A DNA stretch of 64,000 bases from NCBI RefSeq assembly GCF_019457535.1, contig NZ_CP080417.1, positions 806,001-870,000 on the forward strand, read 5' to 3'. The notes under the pieces were generated by a model. It was not told the origin of the DNA and ran no database searches. It saw nothing but the letters and a program-made list of their open reading frames with translations. Position numbers and translations under genes: made by a program. Positions 1-8,310 of the stretch are shown in pieces. This DNA comes from Shewanella halotolerans (lineage in GTDB: Bacteria; Pseudomonadota; Gammaproteobacteria; Enterobacterales; Shewanellaceae). How positions within the stretch are numbered: position 1 is the stretch's first letter; every line of letters starts with the position of its first letter.

Positions 1-858
1 GACGGCGGTGGCTATGGTAAGCAGGAACAGGCCGACTATGCGTCTGGCGCCGCGCTTCATCAGTACCTTCTCCTCTTCCGCCTCCTGCACCTGATTGACG
101 ATGAAGGCGCTCATAATCGCCGCCGGCACCAGGAAGTTAACCAAGGATGGGATGAAGAGGTCGATGAACTGCTCGAAATGCACCACGCCTTTTTGCCAGA
201 CCATCAGGGTGGTAATATCGCCGAAGGGGCTGAAGGCGCCACCGGCGTTGGCCGCTACCACTATGTTGATACAGGCCAGGGCGATAAACTTCTTGTTGTC
301 GCCGCCTACCTTCATCACCACGGCGCACATCAATAGGGCCGTCGTCAGGTTATCGGCGATGGGGGAGATGAAGAAGGCCATGAAGCCGGTGAGCCAGAAG
401 ACGGTGCGCTGACTAAAGCCCTTACCCACCATCCAGGCCCGCAGGGCGTCAAAAAGGTTACGCTCCTCCATGGCGTTGATATAGGTCATAGCAACCAGCA
501 GGAAGAGCAGCAGCTCGGCATACTCTAACAGGTTGTGCTTAAAGGCGGTCTCTGAGAGTTCCGACATGCCATGCTGCACATAGATGTAACCTATGATGCC
601 CCAGATCAAACCGGCGGCGACCAGCACAGGCTTGGACTTGCGCAGATGCAGCAACTCTTCACCCATCACCAGCAGATAGGCCAGGACGAAGATCATCACA
701 GCGACATAGCCGGCGCCGGTGGCGGTGAGATCTAACAGCTGCCCATGGGCCTCGCCACTGCTGGCAAAGACAGCCGGGCTAAACAGTGCGGCCAAACATA
801 CAACTAAGCTTGCTAAGGTACTGGCAAGGTTGCCAAAGGGGGGCTTAAGGTTTCTCAT
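1..858 (-). CDS. nhaD: Na+/H+ antiporter NhaD family (5' part, cut by window start)
   Basis: An open frame starts at the ATG at 858 on the reverse strand and runs off the left edge, so about 286 N-terminal residues are seen. The N-terminus looks like a cleavable signal or first helix (a hydrophobic run ending near PAVFASS), followed by several membrane segments. A segment reading SPIADNLTTALLM matches the signature region of NhaD-type Na+/H+ antiporters, which export sodium from the cytoplasm in exchange for protons. The initiation region has only a weak Shine-Dalgarno. No neighbour points to a special role. The family call is firm; the C-terminal half is not visible. Confidence 0.85.
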   Translation of the reverse strand, partial: MRNLKPPFGNLASTLASLVVCLAALFSPAVFASSGEAHGQLLDLTATGAGYVAVMIFVLAYLLVMGEELLHLRKSKPVLVAAGLIWGIIGYIYVQHGMSELSETAFKHNLLEYAELLLFLLVAMTYINAMEERNLFDALRAWMVGKGFSQRTVFWLTGFMAFFISPIADNLTTALLMCAVVMKVGGDNKKFIALACINIVVAANAGGAFSPFGDITTLMVWQKGVVHFEQFIDLFIPSLVNFLVPAAIMSAFIVNQVQEAEEEKVLMKRGARRIVGLFLLTIATAV

Positions 859-1022
859 TAAGTATTCTCTGTGTTAGGAATAGCTTAAAAATTACCACAG
901 CTTTCCTGCTGTAAATTTTGATGCGCCTCAAGTTTATGTGTATTAGTTACGGCTAAGTCACATAAAATTGACAAAATTATGTATGAAAAATAAACATTTA
1001 CCTACAAAGTGGTAATAAACTT

Positions 1023-1042
1023 ATCGTCAGATTTGTGACGAT
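1023..1042. promoter_or_regulatory. Perfect 7-bp inverted repeat, operator-like, upstream of nhaD
   Basis: ATCGTCA and TGACGAT form a perfect inverted repeat around a 6-nt spacer, about 165 bp upstream of the nhaD start, in the gap shared with the convergent end of the pirin terminator. The rest of 859-1116 is AT-rich and presumably holds the nhaD promoter; I see no gene or other clear element in it. The regulator is unknown, and a palindrome of this length could arise by chance. Confidence 0.35.
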
Positions 1043-1117
1043 TCCGCGTTTTGCGCTGTTAGAAACTTAGCACAGGATCACGCTTTTGGCGCCTGCGGAT
1101 GCTGCCTGAATTTACGT

Positions 1118-1146
1118 AAAAAAAGAGGACCCTAGGTCCTCTTTAG
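1118..1146 (-). terminator. Rho-independent terminator of the pirin gene
   Basis: AAAGAGGAC and GTCCTCTTT form a 9-bp stem around CCTAG. On the reverse strand the stem is followed by a run of T (the A-run at 1118-1124), 20 bp past the pirin stop codon. Confidence 0.85.
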
Positions 1147-1164
1147 TCTGTCTCGTATAAGGCC

Positions 1165-2025
1165 TTAGGCCTTGATGCTGCCAAATCGTCCCGCCTGATA
1201 GTCGGCGATCGCCTGTTGGATCTCCTGCTCAGTGTTCATCACGAAGGGGCCCATGTGCACTATCTTCTCGCGAATGGGCTGACCGGCAAACACCAGGGTA
1301 CCGGCGCCTTGCTCGCCAGCCTTAAGCGTGAGGAGCTGCTGGCTATCGACAATCAGGTATTGCCCGGCGCTATAGGTTTTCTCCGGCTCTACTTGGCTGA
1401 CTATCTCTCCCTGATAGAGGTAGAGGCCGACATATTCGCGTTCATGCAGATCCAGCTGGGCCGAGCCATTTGGCGCCAGCATAAGATCGGCAATCTTGCC
1501 TGCGCCTGCCAAGGTTTGAATCGGCGCCTCGATGGGATCGGCCCCCGTTAGCTGCCAGCTTCCAGCCAGGGCGCGCAGCTTGGCGCCGCTGTCGTTTTCG
1601 GTCTCGGGCAGCGGCTCATCTGTGCTGTCACGATAGATGGCGGGACGCATCTTCTCCTTGGCGGGCATGTTGAGCCAAATCTGGAAGCCGTGCAGGCCAT
1701 CTTGGGCGTCGGCCAGTGGCATCTCAGAGTGCACCACACCGCTGCCAGTGCTCATCCACTGTACGTCACCGGCCTTGATCGCCTTGACGTTCCCCAGTTG
1801 ATCCCTGTGCTCGAAGCCGCCCTTGCGGATATAGGTGAAGGTCTCTATGCCGCGGTGAGGGTGGGGCGGGAAGCCGCCAATATAGTCGTTGGCGTCGTCT
1901 GACTTGATCTCGTCCAGCATCAGGAAGGGATCGAAGCGGGTATTCAGAAAATCGGCCACACGGCGGATGTTGACGCCGTCGCCATCCATAGCCGGGCGGG
2001 CGGTAAATTGGCTGATCACTTTCAT
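1165..2025 (-). CDS. Pirin family protein
   Basis: The product is 286 residues, a bicupin of the pirin family. The N-terminal cupin keeps the metal ligands expected from human pirin and E. coli YhhW: His55 and His57 in PPHPHRG, His99 and Glu101 in VVHSEM. Such proteins bind Fe or another divalent metal and often have quercetinase-type activity, although the physiological substrate is usually unknown. The start is supported by GAGGT eight bases upstream of the ATG at 2025. The gene is monocistronic with its own terminator at 1118-1146. Family assignment is secure; substrate is not. Confidence 0.9.
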   Translation of the reverse strand: MKVISQFTARPAMDGDGVNIRRVADFLNTRFDPFLMLDEIKSDDANDYIGGFPPHPHRGIETFTYIRKGGFEHRDQLGNVKAIKAGDVQWMSTGSGVVHSEMPLADAQDGLHGFQIWLNMPAKEKMRPAIYRDSTDEPLPETENDSGAKLRALAGSWQLTGADPIEAPIQTLAGAGKIADLMLAPNGSAQLDLHEREYVGLYLYQGEIVSQVEPEKTYSAGQYLIVDSQQLLTLKAGEQGAGTLVFAGQPIREKIVHMGPFVMNTEQEIQQAIADYQAGRFGSIKA

Positions 2026-2371
2026 CGTTAGTACCTCATGATTAGGAACCGCCTAGTGCTGCTTAAGTGCTGCTTAAGTGTAGCTGGCGGGAATGGGAAC
2101 AGCCTATCACTGGATTAATCGAACGAATATCGCTAAATACCGCATATTAGATTCTAAAAAATAGGATGATTAGCCGGGTTGTTGCTAAGCAATTGGCAGA
2201 GACCGGGTGAGGGTTTTATCAAAAAGAGATTAGTAATCCTTGTTTTTGTTATCAAAATTCAATCTCTCTGTACAAATTTGTCATCGGCCTGTGCTAGTAT
2301 CCGCGCTTGCCTCGCTTCCCCCATTATTGTCTTGGGGCGGCGAGCCTGTTATTTGTTACCGGAGCCTGGAT
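2026..2371. other. Intergenic gap between divergent genes
   Basis: 346 bp separate the pirin start from the start chosen for the next gene. Open frame continues leftward from 2372 to 2240, but that part has no good ribosome site and gives an unlikely protein N-terminus. I see no RNA gene or repeat. Promoters for both flanking genes presumably lie here. Confidence 0.5.
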
Positions 2372-2953
2372 ATGGATGTTAATGACAAAGCCGCCTTGGA
2401 TGAGGGCAAGCGCTTTCCCCGTTTAGACAATAGGGAGCTGGTAAAGACCAGCTTCTGGATCAGCCAGATCTTCATGATCATCGCCACGGTCGCCGGCGTC
2501 TATCTGGCCGCTCAGGAGGGGTTGTCTCAGGCGATCACCTTCGATAATCTGACCAACAAACAGAATAACTATTACCTGCGTCATGCCCTGTATGACGAGG
2601 TGCAGGACAATGTCGGCATCATCAACGAGTACGCCGACTTCATCGCAGGTAAGGCGCCTTTTGACATTAAGAATCACAGGCCTGCACTGGCCACCTTCGT
2701 GTGGGAGAATATGCGCTACTCGCCCTATACCCTGGAGACGCCGCCTCAGCTGCTGTCGCAGACGCGGCGCTTCTACCTGCAGGTGAACGATATCATCGGT
2801 AAGATTGAGGGGCGTGTCTATGGCGCCAAGTATGGCGGCGACCTGCTCAAGGCCCAGACCAAAGCGATGAGCGACGACACCTTGCCTGCATTGAAGGCGA
2901 ACTACACTGCGCTGGCCGATGAGCTGAGACGCAACGACATCACAGTAGATTAG
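2372..2953 (+). CDS. Uncharacterised single-pass membrane protein
   Basis: The protein has 193 residues if translation begins at the ATG at 2372, which has GGAG seven bases upstream; an upstream in-frame start at 2240 lacks such a site. One hydrophobic segment spans about residues 27-47 (WISQIFMIIATVAGVYLAAQ), leaving a short cytoplasmic N-terminus and a mostly helical soluble C-terminus of about 140 residues. I do not recognise the family. It lies 14 bp upstream of the zinc-finger rhomboid gene with an SD in the gap, so the two are probably cotranscribed, and it could be a partner or substrate of that protease. That last point is inference. Confidence 0.75.
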   Translation: MDVNDKAALDEGKRFPRLDNRELVKTSFWISQIFMIIATVAGVYLAAQEGLSQAITFDNLTNKQNNYYLRHALYDEVQDNVGIINEYADFIAGKAPFDIKNHRPALATFVWENMRYSPYTLETPPQLLSQTRRFYLQVNDIIGKIEGRVYGAKYGGDLLKAQTKAMSDDTLPALKANYTALADELRRNDITVD

Positions 2954-2967
2954 GAAAGGAACTCCCC

Positions 2968-4050
2968 ATGACCAATATCTGTCCGGGTTGCCACGATGGG
3001 CGATTGAGAGTGTTTAAATTTCACGGCGAAGAGGTGGATTGCTGCCGCCAGTGCGGCGGCCTCTGGTTCGAGAATGGCGAGCTCAACGCCGCCCTGTCTA
3101 AGGCCGATAACGGCGACGACAACGTCCGTATCGAAGAGACCCTAGGCGATCAACTGGGGATCTCCAGTCGCTGCTGCCATCGTTGCGACCTTGCCATGCA
3201 GCGCTACCATCTAATGGCTGGCTATGAGATTGAGGTGGATCTGTGTCACGGCTGCTGCGGCATCTGGATCGATGAGCATGAGCGCACCAAGGTGGTACAG
3301 TCGCCCAAGGTGCGCCAACTGCTGGAGGAGTTGAATGGCAGCATTAGCGTCAAGACCTGGCTGTTCCAGTTCCTCTCTAAGATGCCGGTGGAGTTTAACC
3401 TCAAGCCTAAGTCGACGCCCCTGGTGACCTATCTGCTGCTGGCGCTTAATATCCTGATTTTCTTCGCTTACGGCTTTAACCTGAGCACCACAGATATGGT
3501 GTTTGAAAACTTCGCCATGCGCTCCAACGATCTGCTTGCAGGACACCATCCCTGGAGCCTGGTGAGTCATATGTTTCTTCATGGTGACATCATGCACTTG
3601 GCGGGCAACATGTATTTCCTCTATGTGGTGGGGGATAACCTAGAGGACGTACTGGGCCGCGCCAAGTTTTTCGCGCTCTACCTCCTGTGTGGCCTGGCGG
3701 CTGCTGCGGCGCAAATCGCCGCCGATCCTGGCTCCGGCATCTATATGGTAGGCGCCAGCGGCGCCATCGCCGGCCTGTTCGGCATGTACCTCATGTGGTT
3801 CCGCCATGCCAGCCTGACCTTCATGTTTGTGGTGTTTCAGAAGAAGCTCAGTCCTATGGCCTTCTTCGCCATCTGGCTAGGCTTCAACATCTTCGGTCTG
3901 GTGATGGCCGGCCAGGGTGTGGCCTACTGGGCCCATATCGGTGGCTTCGTGATGGGGCTTATCCTGGGGGTGACTCTAAAGACTCGGGTGATGAATAATA
4001 ACCCTATGCTGGCGCTGCTCAACGAGCCAGAGGTGAAGATCGCCCGCTAG
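2968..4050 (+). CDS. Rhomboid-family intramembrane serine protease with N-terminal zinc-finger domains
   Basis: The product is 360 residues. The N-terminus carries two CxxC-type zinc-ribbon modules of the zf-TFIIB kind, around residues 5-40 (CPGC, CRQCGG) and 69-103 (CHRC, CHGCCG). From about residue 148 a six-helix rhomboid core follows. Catalytic features are intact: Ser264 in GASGA and His323 in WAHIGG, with the HxxxN motif at His210-Asn214. Rhomboids cut transmembrane substrates within the bilayer. The start has AAGGAA just upstream and the gene closely follows the preceding membrane-protein gene. The zinc ribbons may recognise substrate or a partner; none is known from the sequence. Confidence 0.9.
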   Translation: MTNICPGCHDGRLRVFKFHGEEVDCCRQCGGLWFENGELNAALSKADNGDDNVRIEETLGDQLGISSRCCHRCDLAMQRYHLMAGYEIEVDLCHGCCGIWIDEHERTKVVQSPKVRQLLEELNGSISVKTWLFQFLSKMPVEFNLKPKSTPLVTYLLLALNILIFFAYGFNLSTTDMVFENFAMRSNDLLAGHHPWSLVSHMFLHGDIMHLAGNMYFLYVVGDNLEDVLGRAKFFALYLLCGLAAAAAQIAADPGSGIYMVGASGAIAGLFGMYLMWFRHASLTFMFVVFQKKLSPMAFFAIWLGFNIFGLVMAGQGVAYWAHIGGFVMGLILGVTLKTRVMNNNPMLALLNEPEVKIAR

Positions 4051-4070
4051 CTATCTCATGGTGATTTAAG

Positions 4071-4097
4071 GCCCCGTCTTTGGATGGGGCTTTTTTA
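4071..4097 (+). terminator. Rho-independent terminator after the rhomboid gene
   Basis: GCCCCGTC and GATGGGGC pair around a TTTG loop and are followed directly by TTTTTT, 20 bp past the stop. Confidence 0.85.
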
Positions 4098-4233
4098 TGG
4101 ACGCCCTTTTTGTGGCTGAAACTTAAGCGAAAAAGCCGGGTCTAAGCTGTAGGCTTAACGAGTCGTGGCAGGCTGGTATTCCCGCCAGACTTGGATACAA
4201 TGTAATCAATTTAACAGCGAGAGCGAGAAATAA

Positions 4234-4596
4234 ATGTCCAGAGCGAAAATCTTGATCATAGATGACGATCCCGTCTGCACCGGGATATTACTCGCCATGC
4301 TGGGGGACGACTATGACGTGACCTCGGTGAACTCGGGGAGCGGTGGCATAGAGGTACTCAAATCCCTGACGCCGGATCTCATCCTGCTGGATATCACCAT
4401 GCCACATGTCAACGGCTATCAGGTGATCCAGCATCTTAAGGGCAGCGAAGAGACCGCCAAGATCCCCTTGGTGGTAATAAGCTCGCTGGCGGAGCAGTCG
4501 GACAAAGACTTTGCCCTCAAGCTGGGGGTGGATGACTATATCACCAAACCTGTGATGCCTGATGCGATTCAGGAGATGATAGAGGCCTATCTCTAA
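4234..4596 (+). CDS. Stand-alone response-regulator receiver protein
   Basis: 120 residues make up a single CheY-like receiver domain with no output domain. The acidic pocket (Asp10-Asp12), phospho-acceptor Asp53 (LLDITMP), Ser83/84 and Lys105 (TKP) are all present, so it should be phosphorylatable. Single-domain receivers act by protein contact or as phosphate relays or sinks. No histidine kinase is adjacent, so the partner is unknown. The upstream SD is weak (GCGAGA). Confidence 0.85.
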   Translation: MSRAKILIIDDDPVCTGILLAMLGDDYDVTSVNSGSGGIEVLKSLTPDLILLDITMPHVNGYQVIQHLKGSEETAKIPLVVISSLAEQSDKDFALKLGVDDYITKPVMPDAIQEMIEAYL

Positions 4597-4785
4597 CCCA
4601 TATTCATACCTTGGTCTCGATGAGATATGTTTACCTGCGCCTTTTATCTATCGACCAGCTTCTCACTAGACAGGCCTGACTGGGCTGAGCTATCTTATGG
4701 CGGCAACAAGGATGTCACCGCCTGGTCGACCGACCATCACCGACTCGTCACATCACCGATTTTTCACATCAATAAGGGATTAATG

Positions 4786-5370
4786 ATGAAAGCAACACTC
4801 TTACTACCACTGTTTTTTATCCTCACCAGCGCCCAAGGCACCGAGGTTCCGCCCTATGACCTAGGCAGCATGGAGGTGGACATCGATAAATTTATCGAAA
4901 TGAATGTCTCGCGGATGAAAGCCGACGGTGACTTTTCCGCCATGGAGCAGGTATCTGGGATCGGCAGTGGCAAGCTGGAGCGTGGTTATCGCAGCGCCAT
5001 GAAGTTCTGCTTCGATAAGTATGAGCAGATGACAGAAGAGAACGCCGAGGCCTTGTCCAACTGTTTCATCGACCAGACCGCCGCAGAGGTTGGCGTGACG
5101 AATGAGCAGTTTTACGCCTGGCTGGATGAGCTCGACCGCCAAGACGCCGCCAATCCCGATCCTTTGGACGCCATCTTCGATGAGATGGATAGGGTAAGCG
5201 AAGCCATCTATGCTCTGCAGGATAAGCCAGAGCGCAGCGCGGCGGATGAGGCGCAGCTCGAGGCGTTAGAGCGTCAGCTTATCGAACTCACCGAGAAGCG
5301 CGACCGGATACAGGCCGAGGAGACAGAGGCGGTAGCCGCAGAGATGGAAGCCATCTTCAAGCGCAAGTAA
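4786..5370 (+). CDS. Secreted or periplasmic protein of unknown function
   Basis: The sequence begins with a short signal peptide (KATLLLPLFFILTSAQG) followed by a largely helical, acidic protein of about 175 residues with a probable coiled coil in the C-terminal third (repeating E/R/Q-rich heptads). Two ATGs occur at 4783 and 4786; AAGGG at 4774-4778 is better spaced for the second. Open frame extends to 4627, but the signal peptide argues for the later start. I do not recognise a family. A terminator follows. Confidence 0.7.
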   Translation: MKATLLLPLFFILTSAQGTEVPPYDLGSMEVDIDKFIEMNVSRMKADGDFSAMEQVSGIGSGKLERGYRSAMKFCFDKYEQMTEENAEALSNCFIDQTAAEVGVTNEQFYAWLDELDRQDAANPDPLDAIFDEMDRVSEAIYALQDKPERSAADEAQLEALERQLIELTEKRDRIQAEETEAVAAEMEAIFKRK

Positions 5371-5414
5371 TCCAAGGTTAATCGCACGGCTAACTGTGTG
5401 AGCAGCCTAATTAA

Positions 5415-5453
5415 AAAAGGCTCGGTACTGAATTTGCCTTCAGTCCGAGCCTT
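5415..5453. terminator. Bidirectional terminator between convergent genes
   Basis: AAGGCTCGG and CCGAGCCTT pair, extended inward by ACTGAA/TTCAGT. An A-run precedes and T-rich sequence follows, so it can serve the forward gene ending at 5370 and the reverse gene ending at 5491. Confidence 0.8.
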
Positions 5454-5490
5454 TGTTGTTCTTCTGCTGTTAGTCTAACTTAGCGCTAGC

Positions 5491-6168
5491 CTAGCCCCTG
5501 GCGATGGTGATATCGGCAATATGGCCGTGGGCGGTGGCCTTCAGGGCGCCCTGTAGCATCTCGGCGGCTTCGTCTGCGCTCATGAAGCTGGAGGTATCGA
5601 GAGACATACCACTACTTGGCCAGAAGCCTGTGTCCATGCCGCCGGGATAGACGGCGATGATCTTCATCGGCTTGCCCTTGAGTTCCAGACGCACCGACTC
5701 GATAAAGCCGCGTACCGCCCATTTCGCCGCGCAGTAGGTTGACTCACCCGCCTTGGGCTGCTGGGCTGCGGTCGACATCACCACCACCAGATGCAGCGGC
5801 GTGTCCTGATAGCGTTTCACTAGCTCGCGCACCAGCAAGATACTTGAGGTGACGTTGTTGTGCATCAGCTTGTGGATCTCATCGGCCTGCTGCTCGGCGA
5901 TGGGGCCGAAGTAGCCGCTGCCGGCGCAGTGAACCACAGTGTCGAGTGCGGCGCCGCCGCTCATGGTCGCCAGGGTATCGAGTAATGTCGCGACGCCCTT
6001 CTCATCACAAAGATCCGCCGCTAGCGGGTGTAGATTCCTTGATGCTTGTGCGACGCCGGCCAGTCTGGCCTGGTTGCGACCCGAGATCATCACCTGCTCG
6101 CCCAGATCCGCATAACGCTTGGCCAGGGCGGCGCCCAAGCCGCTGCTGGCACCGGTAATTAATATCAT
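5491..6168 (-). CDS. Short-chain dehydrogenase/reductase
   Basis: 225 residues, a classical SDR fold. The nucleotide-binding TGASSGLG motif lies at residues 5-12, HCAGSG stands in for the NNAG region, and the active site has Ser132, Tyr145 and Lys149 (YCAAK). An NAD(P)H-dependent oxidoreductase of an unknown carbonyl or hydroxyl substrate is the safe call. A 12-bp perfect palindrome at 6193-6204 lies just upstream of the start. Confidence 0.85.
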   Translation of the reverse strand: MILITGASSGLGAALAKRYADLGEQVMISGRNQARLAGVAQASRNLHPLAADLCDEKGVATLLDTLATMSGGAALDTVVHCAGSGYFGPIAEQQADEIHKLMHNNVTSSILLVRELVKRYQDTPLHLVVVMSTAAQQPKAGESTYCAAKWAVRGFIESVRLELKGKPMKIIAVYPGGMDTGFWPSSGMSLDTSSFMSADEAAEMLQGALKATAHGHIADITIARG

Positions 6169-6192
6169 GATTCATTCACTTAGAAGCTATGT

Positions 6193-6204
6193 TAGGTCGA
6201 CCTA
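6193..6204. promoter_or_regulatory. 12-bp palindrome upstream of the SDR gene
   Basis: TAGGTCGACCTA is perfectly self-complementary and sits 25 bp upstream of the SDR start codon, where an operator would overlap a promoter or leader. The regulator is unknown. Confidence 0.3.
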
Positions 6205-6272
6205 TTATGCCGCAACTGGCTCTCGATGCCAGTGGGCGGAATATCTAAGCGATGTGAGCGTGAACCTGAGCA

Positions 6273-6300
6273 GAAAAAAGGGGAAGCCGCAGCTTCCCCG
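6273..6300 (-). terminator. Rho-independent terminator of the YbaK-like gene
   Basis: GGGGAAGC and GCTTCCCC pair around CGCA-type loop bases; on the reverse strand a T-run follows (A-run at 6274-6279), 12 bp past the gene's stop. Confidence 0.85.
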
Positions 6301-6311
6301 ATAAGAGAGGG

Positions 6312-6791
6312 TTAGTGGATGCTCTGATAGCTGAATCTCAGGTGTTTTGCGTCTTTGATCAGCTTGATGAAATCTTCGCGGCTGAGCCTGACCAGGCTGG
6401 TGTGATCGCCGGCCTCTAGGTAGAGCTCCTTGGCCTCGATCAGTAGGTCGTCATAGATGGTCTCGATATTGTAGGCCGCGCCGAGGGAGGGGATGGCGCC
6501 ATGCTCGCAATCGTCAAACATCTGATAGACGGTTTGCTCCTTCACCAGATGCAGATCGCGGTTGAGCTTGTCGCCCAGCGCCTTGAGGTTGATCTTATGA
6601 TTGGTGGGGAGCACTGCCATGACCCTGCGCCCCTGATGATCCTCCAGAATCACCCCCTTGGCGACTTGGGCGGGGGCCAGCTGGGCGGCAATAGCCGAAC
6701 TGATAGAGTTGTGGCTGTGGCGGTGCAGCACTATCTCATAGTTCACTTCATGTTCCGCCAGGTAGTGATTTAAGCGGTTTGAAATACTCAT
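6312..6791 (-). CDS. YbaK/EbsC-type aminoacyl-tRNA deacylase
   Basis: 159 residues, matching the YbaK/ProX trans-editing domain, which hydrolyses misacylated tRNAs such as Cys-tRNA-Pro or Ala-tRNA-Pro. Features seen are the N-terminal hydrophilic helix, the AKGVILED segment containing the family's key lysine, and the late GAIPSLGAAY loop. It is a free-standing domain, not part of a synthetase. A perfect 10-bp inverted repeat at 6802-6825 lies directly upstream, so expression may be controlled there. The exact tRNA specificity cannot be read from the sequence. Confidence 0.85.
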   Translation of the reverse strand: MSISNRLNHYLAEHEVNYEIVLHRHSHNSISSAIAAQLAPAQVAKGVILEDHQGRRVMAVLPTNHKINLKALGDKLNRDLHLVKEQTVYQMFDDCEHGAIPSLGAAYNIETIYDDLLIEAKELYLEAGDHTSLVRLSREDFIKLIKDAKHLRFSYQSIH

Positions 6792-6801
6792 ATACTTGCC
6801 T

Positions 6802-6825
6802 CGTTAACGTTGTGAAACGTTAACG
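6802..6825. promoter_or_regulatory. Perfect 10-bp inverted repeat upstream of the YbaK-like gene
   Basis: CGTTAACGTT and AACGTTAACG flank a GTGA spacer, 11 bp upstream of the start codon on the reverse strand. The arms are exact. It could be a dimeric-repressor operator overlapping the promoter or a hairpin in the 5' leader. I see no matching site elsewhere in the window. Confidence 0.5.
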
Positions 6826-6953
6826 CTAAGTATAGTTCAACCAGGCCCCAATGCTGGCTGAGTGCACTTTTCACCGCTGACTTAAGGCCGTTTTTCTGCT
6901 GACTGAGCAGCGCTTTTCATCAATTAAGTCACCCGCCGAGCCTGGCTTGCCGA

Positions 6954-7781
6954 TCAGCTAAACCAGGTCTTGAATTTGTTCAGCAGCGAAGGGCGATAGA
7001 AGGGCTCAAGCTTCTTCAGGCAGAAGTCGCTTATCTCATCATGTTTGTCACTTCTTAATAGGTAGGGGCGTATTTCCCAGCCATGAAGCTCAATCTCCCT
7101 ATGTAGGTTGCGGCAATCGCTGCGAATGCAGCTGAAATCATCGCTAATCCTGTCTCCCTGCAGGGTGAGCGCCAGGGTGAAGGCGCTGTCTGTGCCGCCG
7201 CGGCGGATATCCAGCTCGCATGTTTCGATGAAATAGCCTGCCTTGACGTTGGGGTAGTTAGCCAATATTTGACGCACCGCGCCGAACATGGGCAGATCGC
7301 TTGCGAGTACCTTGCCGAGCAGCAGGAGGTGATTGCCCTGGGGGAGTAGCGCCATGTCGGGCAGCAACATATAGCGGATCTCATCGCTGCTGACGACTTT
7401 TGATAAATTGCTATTGGGGTTGAGTGCCATATCCATCTGGTTGCTCAGCAGCAGCTGAAATGCCTGAGGCGCATCTATCTCTATCTGGCCGTGAAATTCT
7501 GTGCCCTCCGCTTCCATAACCGCCTTGGCCTGATCGACCGCCTCCTGGGAGGTAAACAGCGGGACGAAGTAGTGCACCTGCTCATCGCTGACGGGAATGT
7601 GCCATTGCATGATGGAGAGCTCAGTGGTGCCATCGGCCTGAGGCGTTTCTTGGCCATCGCTCAGCAGGTAGAGCTTGGCCTTAATCAGGTGTTCATAGAG
7701 GGCTTTGGCTTGGGTGTGATCGGCAAGTGCCGCCTGCAGGGCGGTTTCGAGGGCGTTGCTCGGGGTGAGTGTAACTTCCAT
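6954..7781 (-). CDS. sseB: SseB-family protein
   Basis: 275 residues when started at the ATG at 7781, which has AAGGA upstream; an upstream in-frame extension to 7880 lacks this. The sequence fits the SseB family, named for enhanced serine sensitivity in E. coli: an N-terminal SseB domain (about 5-125, with a KLYLLSDG strand and PLFTSQEA) and a C-terminal SseB_C domain (about 140-260). The biochemical role in the family is poorly known. Upstream on the same side the repeat island begins, so this gene marks the island's left border. Confidence 0.75.
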   Translation of the reverse strand: MEVTLTPSNALETALQAALADHTQAKALYEHLIKAKLYLLSDGQETPQADGTTELSIMQWHIPVSDEQVHYFVPLFTSQEAVDQAKAVMEAEGTEFHGQIEIDAPQAFQLLLSNQMDMALNPNSNLSKVVSSDEIRYMLLPDMALLPQGNHLLLLGKVLASDLPMFGAVRQILANYPNVKAGYFIETCELDIRRGGTDSAFTLALTLQGDRISDDFSCIRSDCRNLHREIELHGWEIRPYLLRSDKHDEISDFCLKKLEPFYRPSLLNKFKTWFS

Positions 7782-7930
7782 TTTCTTTAATCCTTGTTGC
7801 CAGCTGGTAGAGACCAGACATCCTGGTGAGTAGGCATAGTAGATCAAGGTGTTAGTTGGGTCTAGGGGGAGTGGGGGCAAACCTCGTTTGAGATTCTATT
7901 CCTCACTCGAGGGGGAGTTGGTTTGGCGGC

Positions 7931-8310
7931 TGAAGAAAGTCGTGGGTTTTCATCCCATACCTTGGAATGTGCGGCCTGACGGCCGAGGTAAGTCGTGGAA
8001 CTCCGTTCCACACCTGGGCAAGAGGGGGATCTCCAGCAATCCCCCTCTTGCATCTCCCCTTGCCGCCCCAGACGAAGTTACATGCATTGATTAGGAGCCT
8101 CGTGCTTATGGATAAATCGCTATCGCTTCCGAAGGATGCATCCATGCACCTACGGAAGCTAGCCGGGCATCCATGCCCGTCTCACCCGATTTATTCCAAC
8201 GCCCTTCGGCAACTTCGAGGGGGATTTACTGTAGCCACAACCGGTAATGATAGGAGGTTAGCTTGCCAGATGAGGGATGTGATTAGAGCAAACTTTGTTT
8301 GGATATTAAC
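7931..8310 (+). repeat. Multi-hairpin repeat, copy A
   Basis: This copy contains, in order: a degenerate GTGGG...CCCA hairpin (about 7952-7967), hairpin H1 CGGCC-tgac-GGCCG (7972-7985), H2 GTGGAA-ctccg-TTCCAC (7995-8011), H3 with a 13-bp perfect stem (8018-8030 with 8039-8051), a conserved linker with CCGCCCCAGACGAAG, and a three-armed structure. The latter has outer stem ATAAATCG/CGATTTAT (8112-8119, 8187-8194) enclosing GCTTCCG/CGGAAGC (8125-8131, 8153-8159) and CGGGCAT/ATGCCCG (8164-8170, 8173-8179). A tail ending GGATATTAAC leads straight into copy B. Open frames across it look accidental. Confidence 0.85.

Noticed and set aside
2278..2332. Sigma-70 promoter TTGTCA ... TAGTAT upstream of the gene at 2372
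   Set aside because: The spacer is only 11 bp, too short for a normal promoter.
4627..4785. N-terminal extension of the secreted protein from 4627
   Set aside because: A signal peptide begins at 4786 with a ribosome site; the upstream part would bury it inside the protein.
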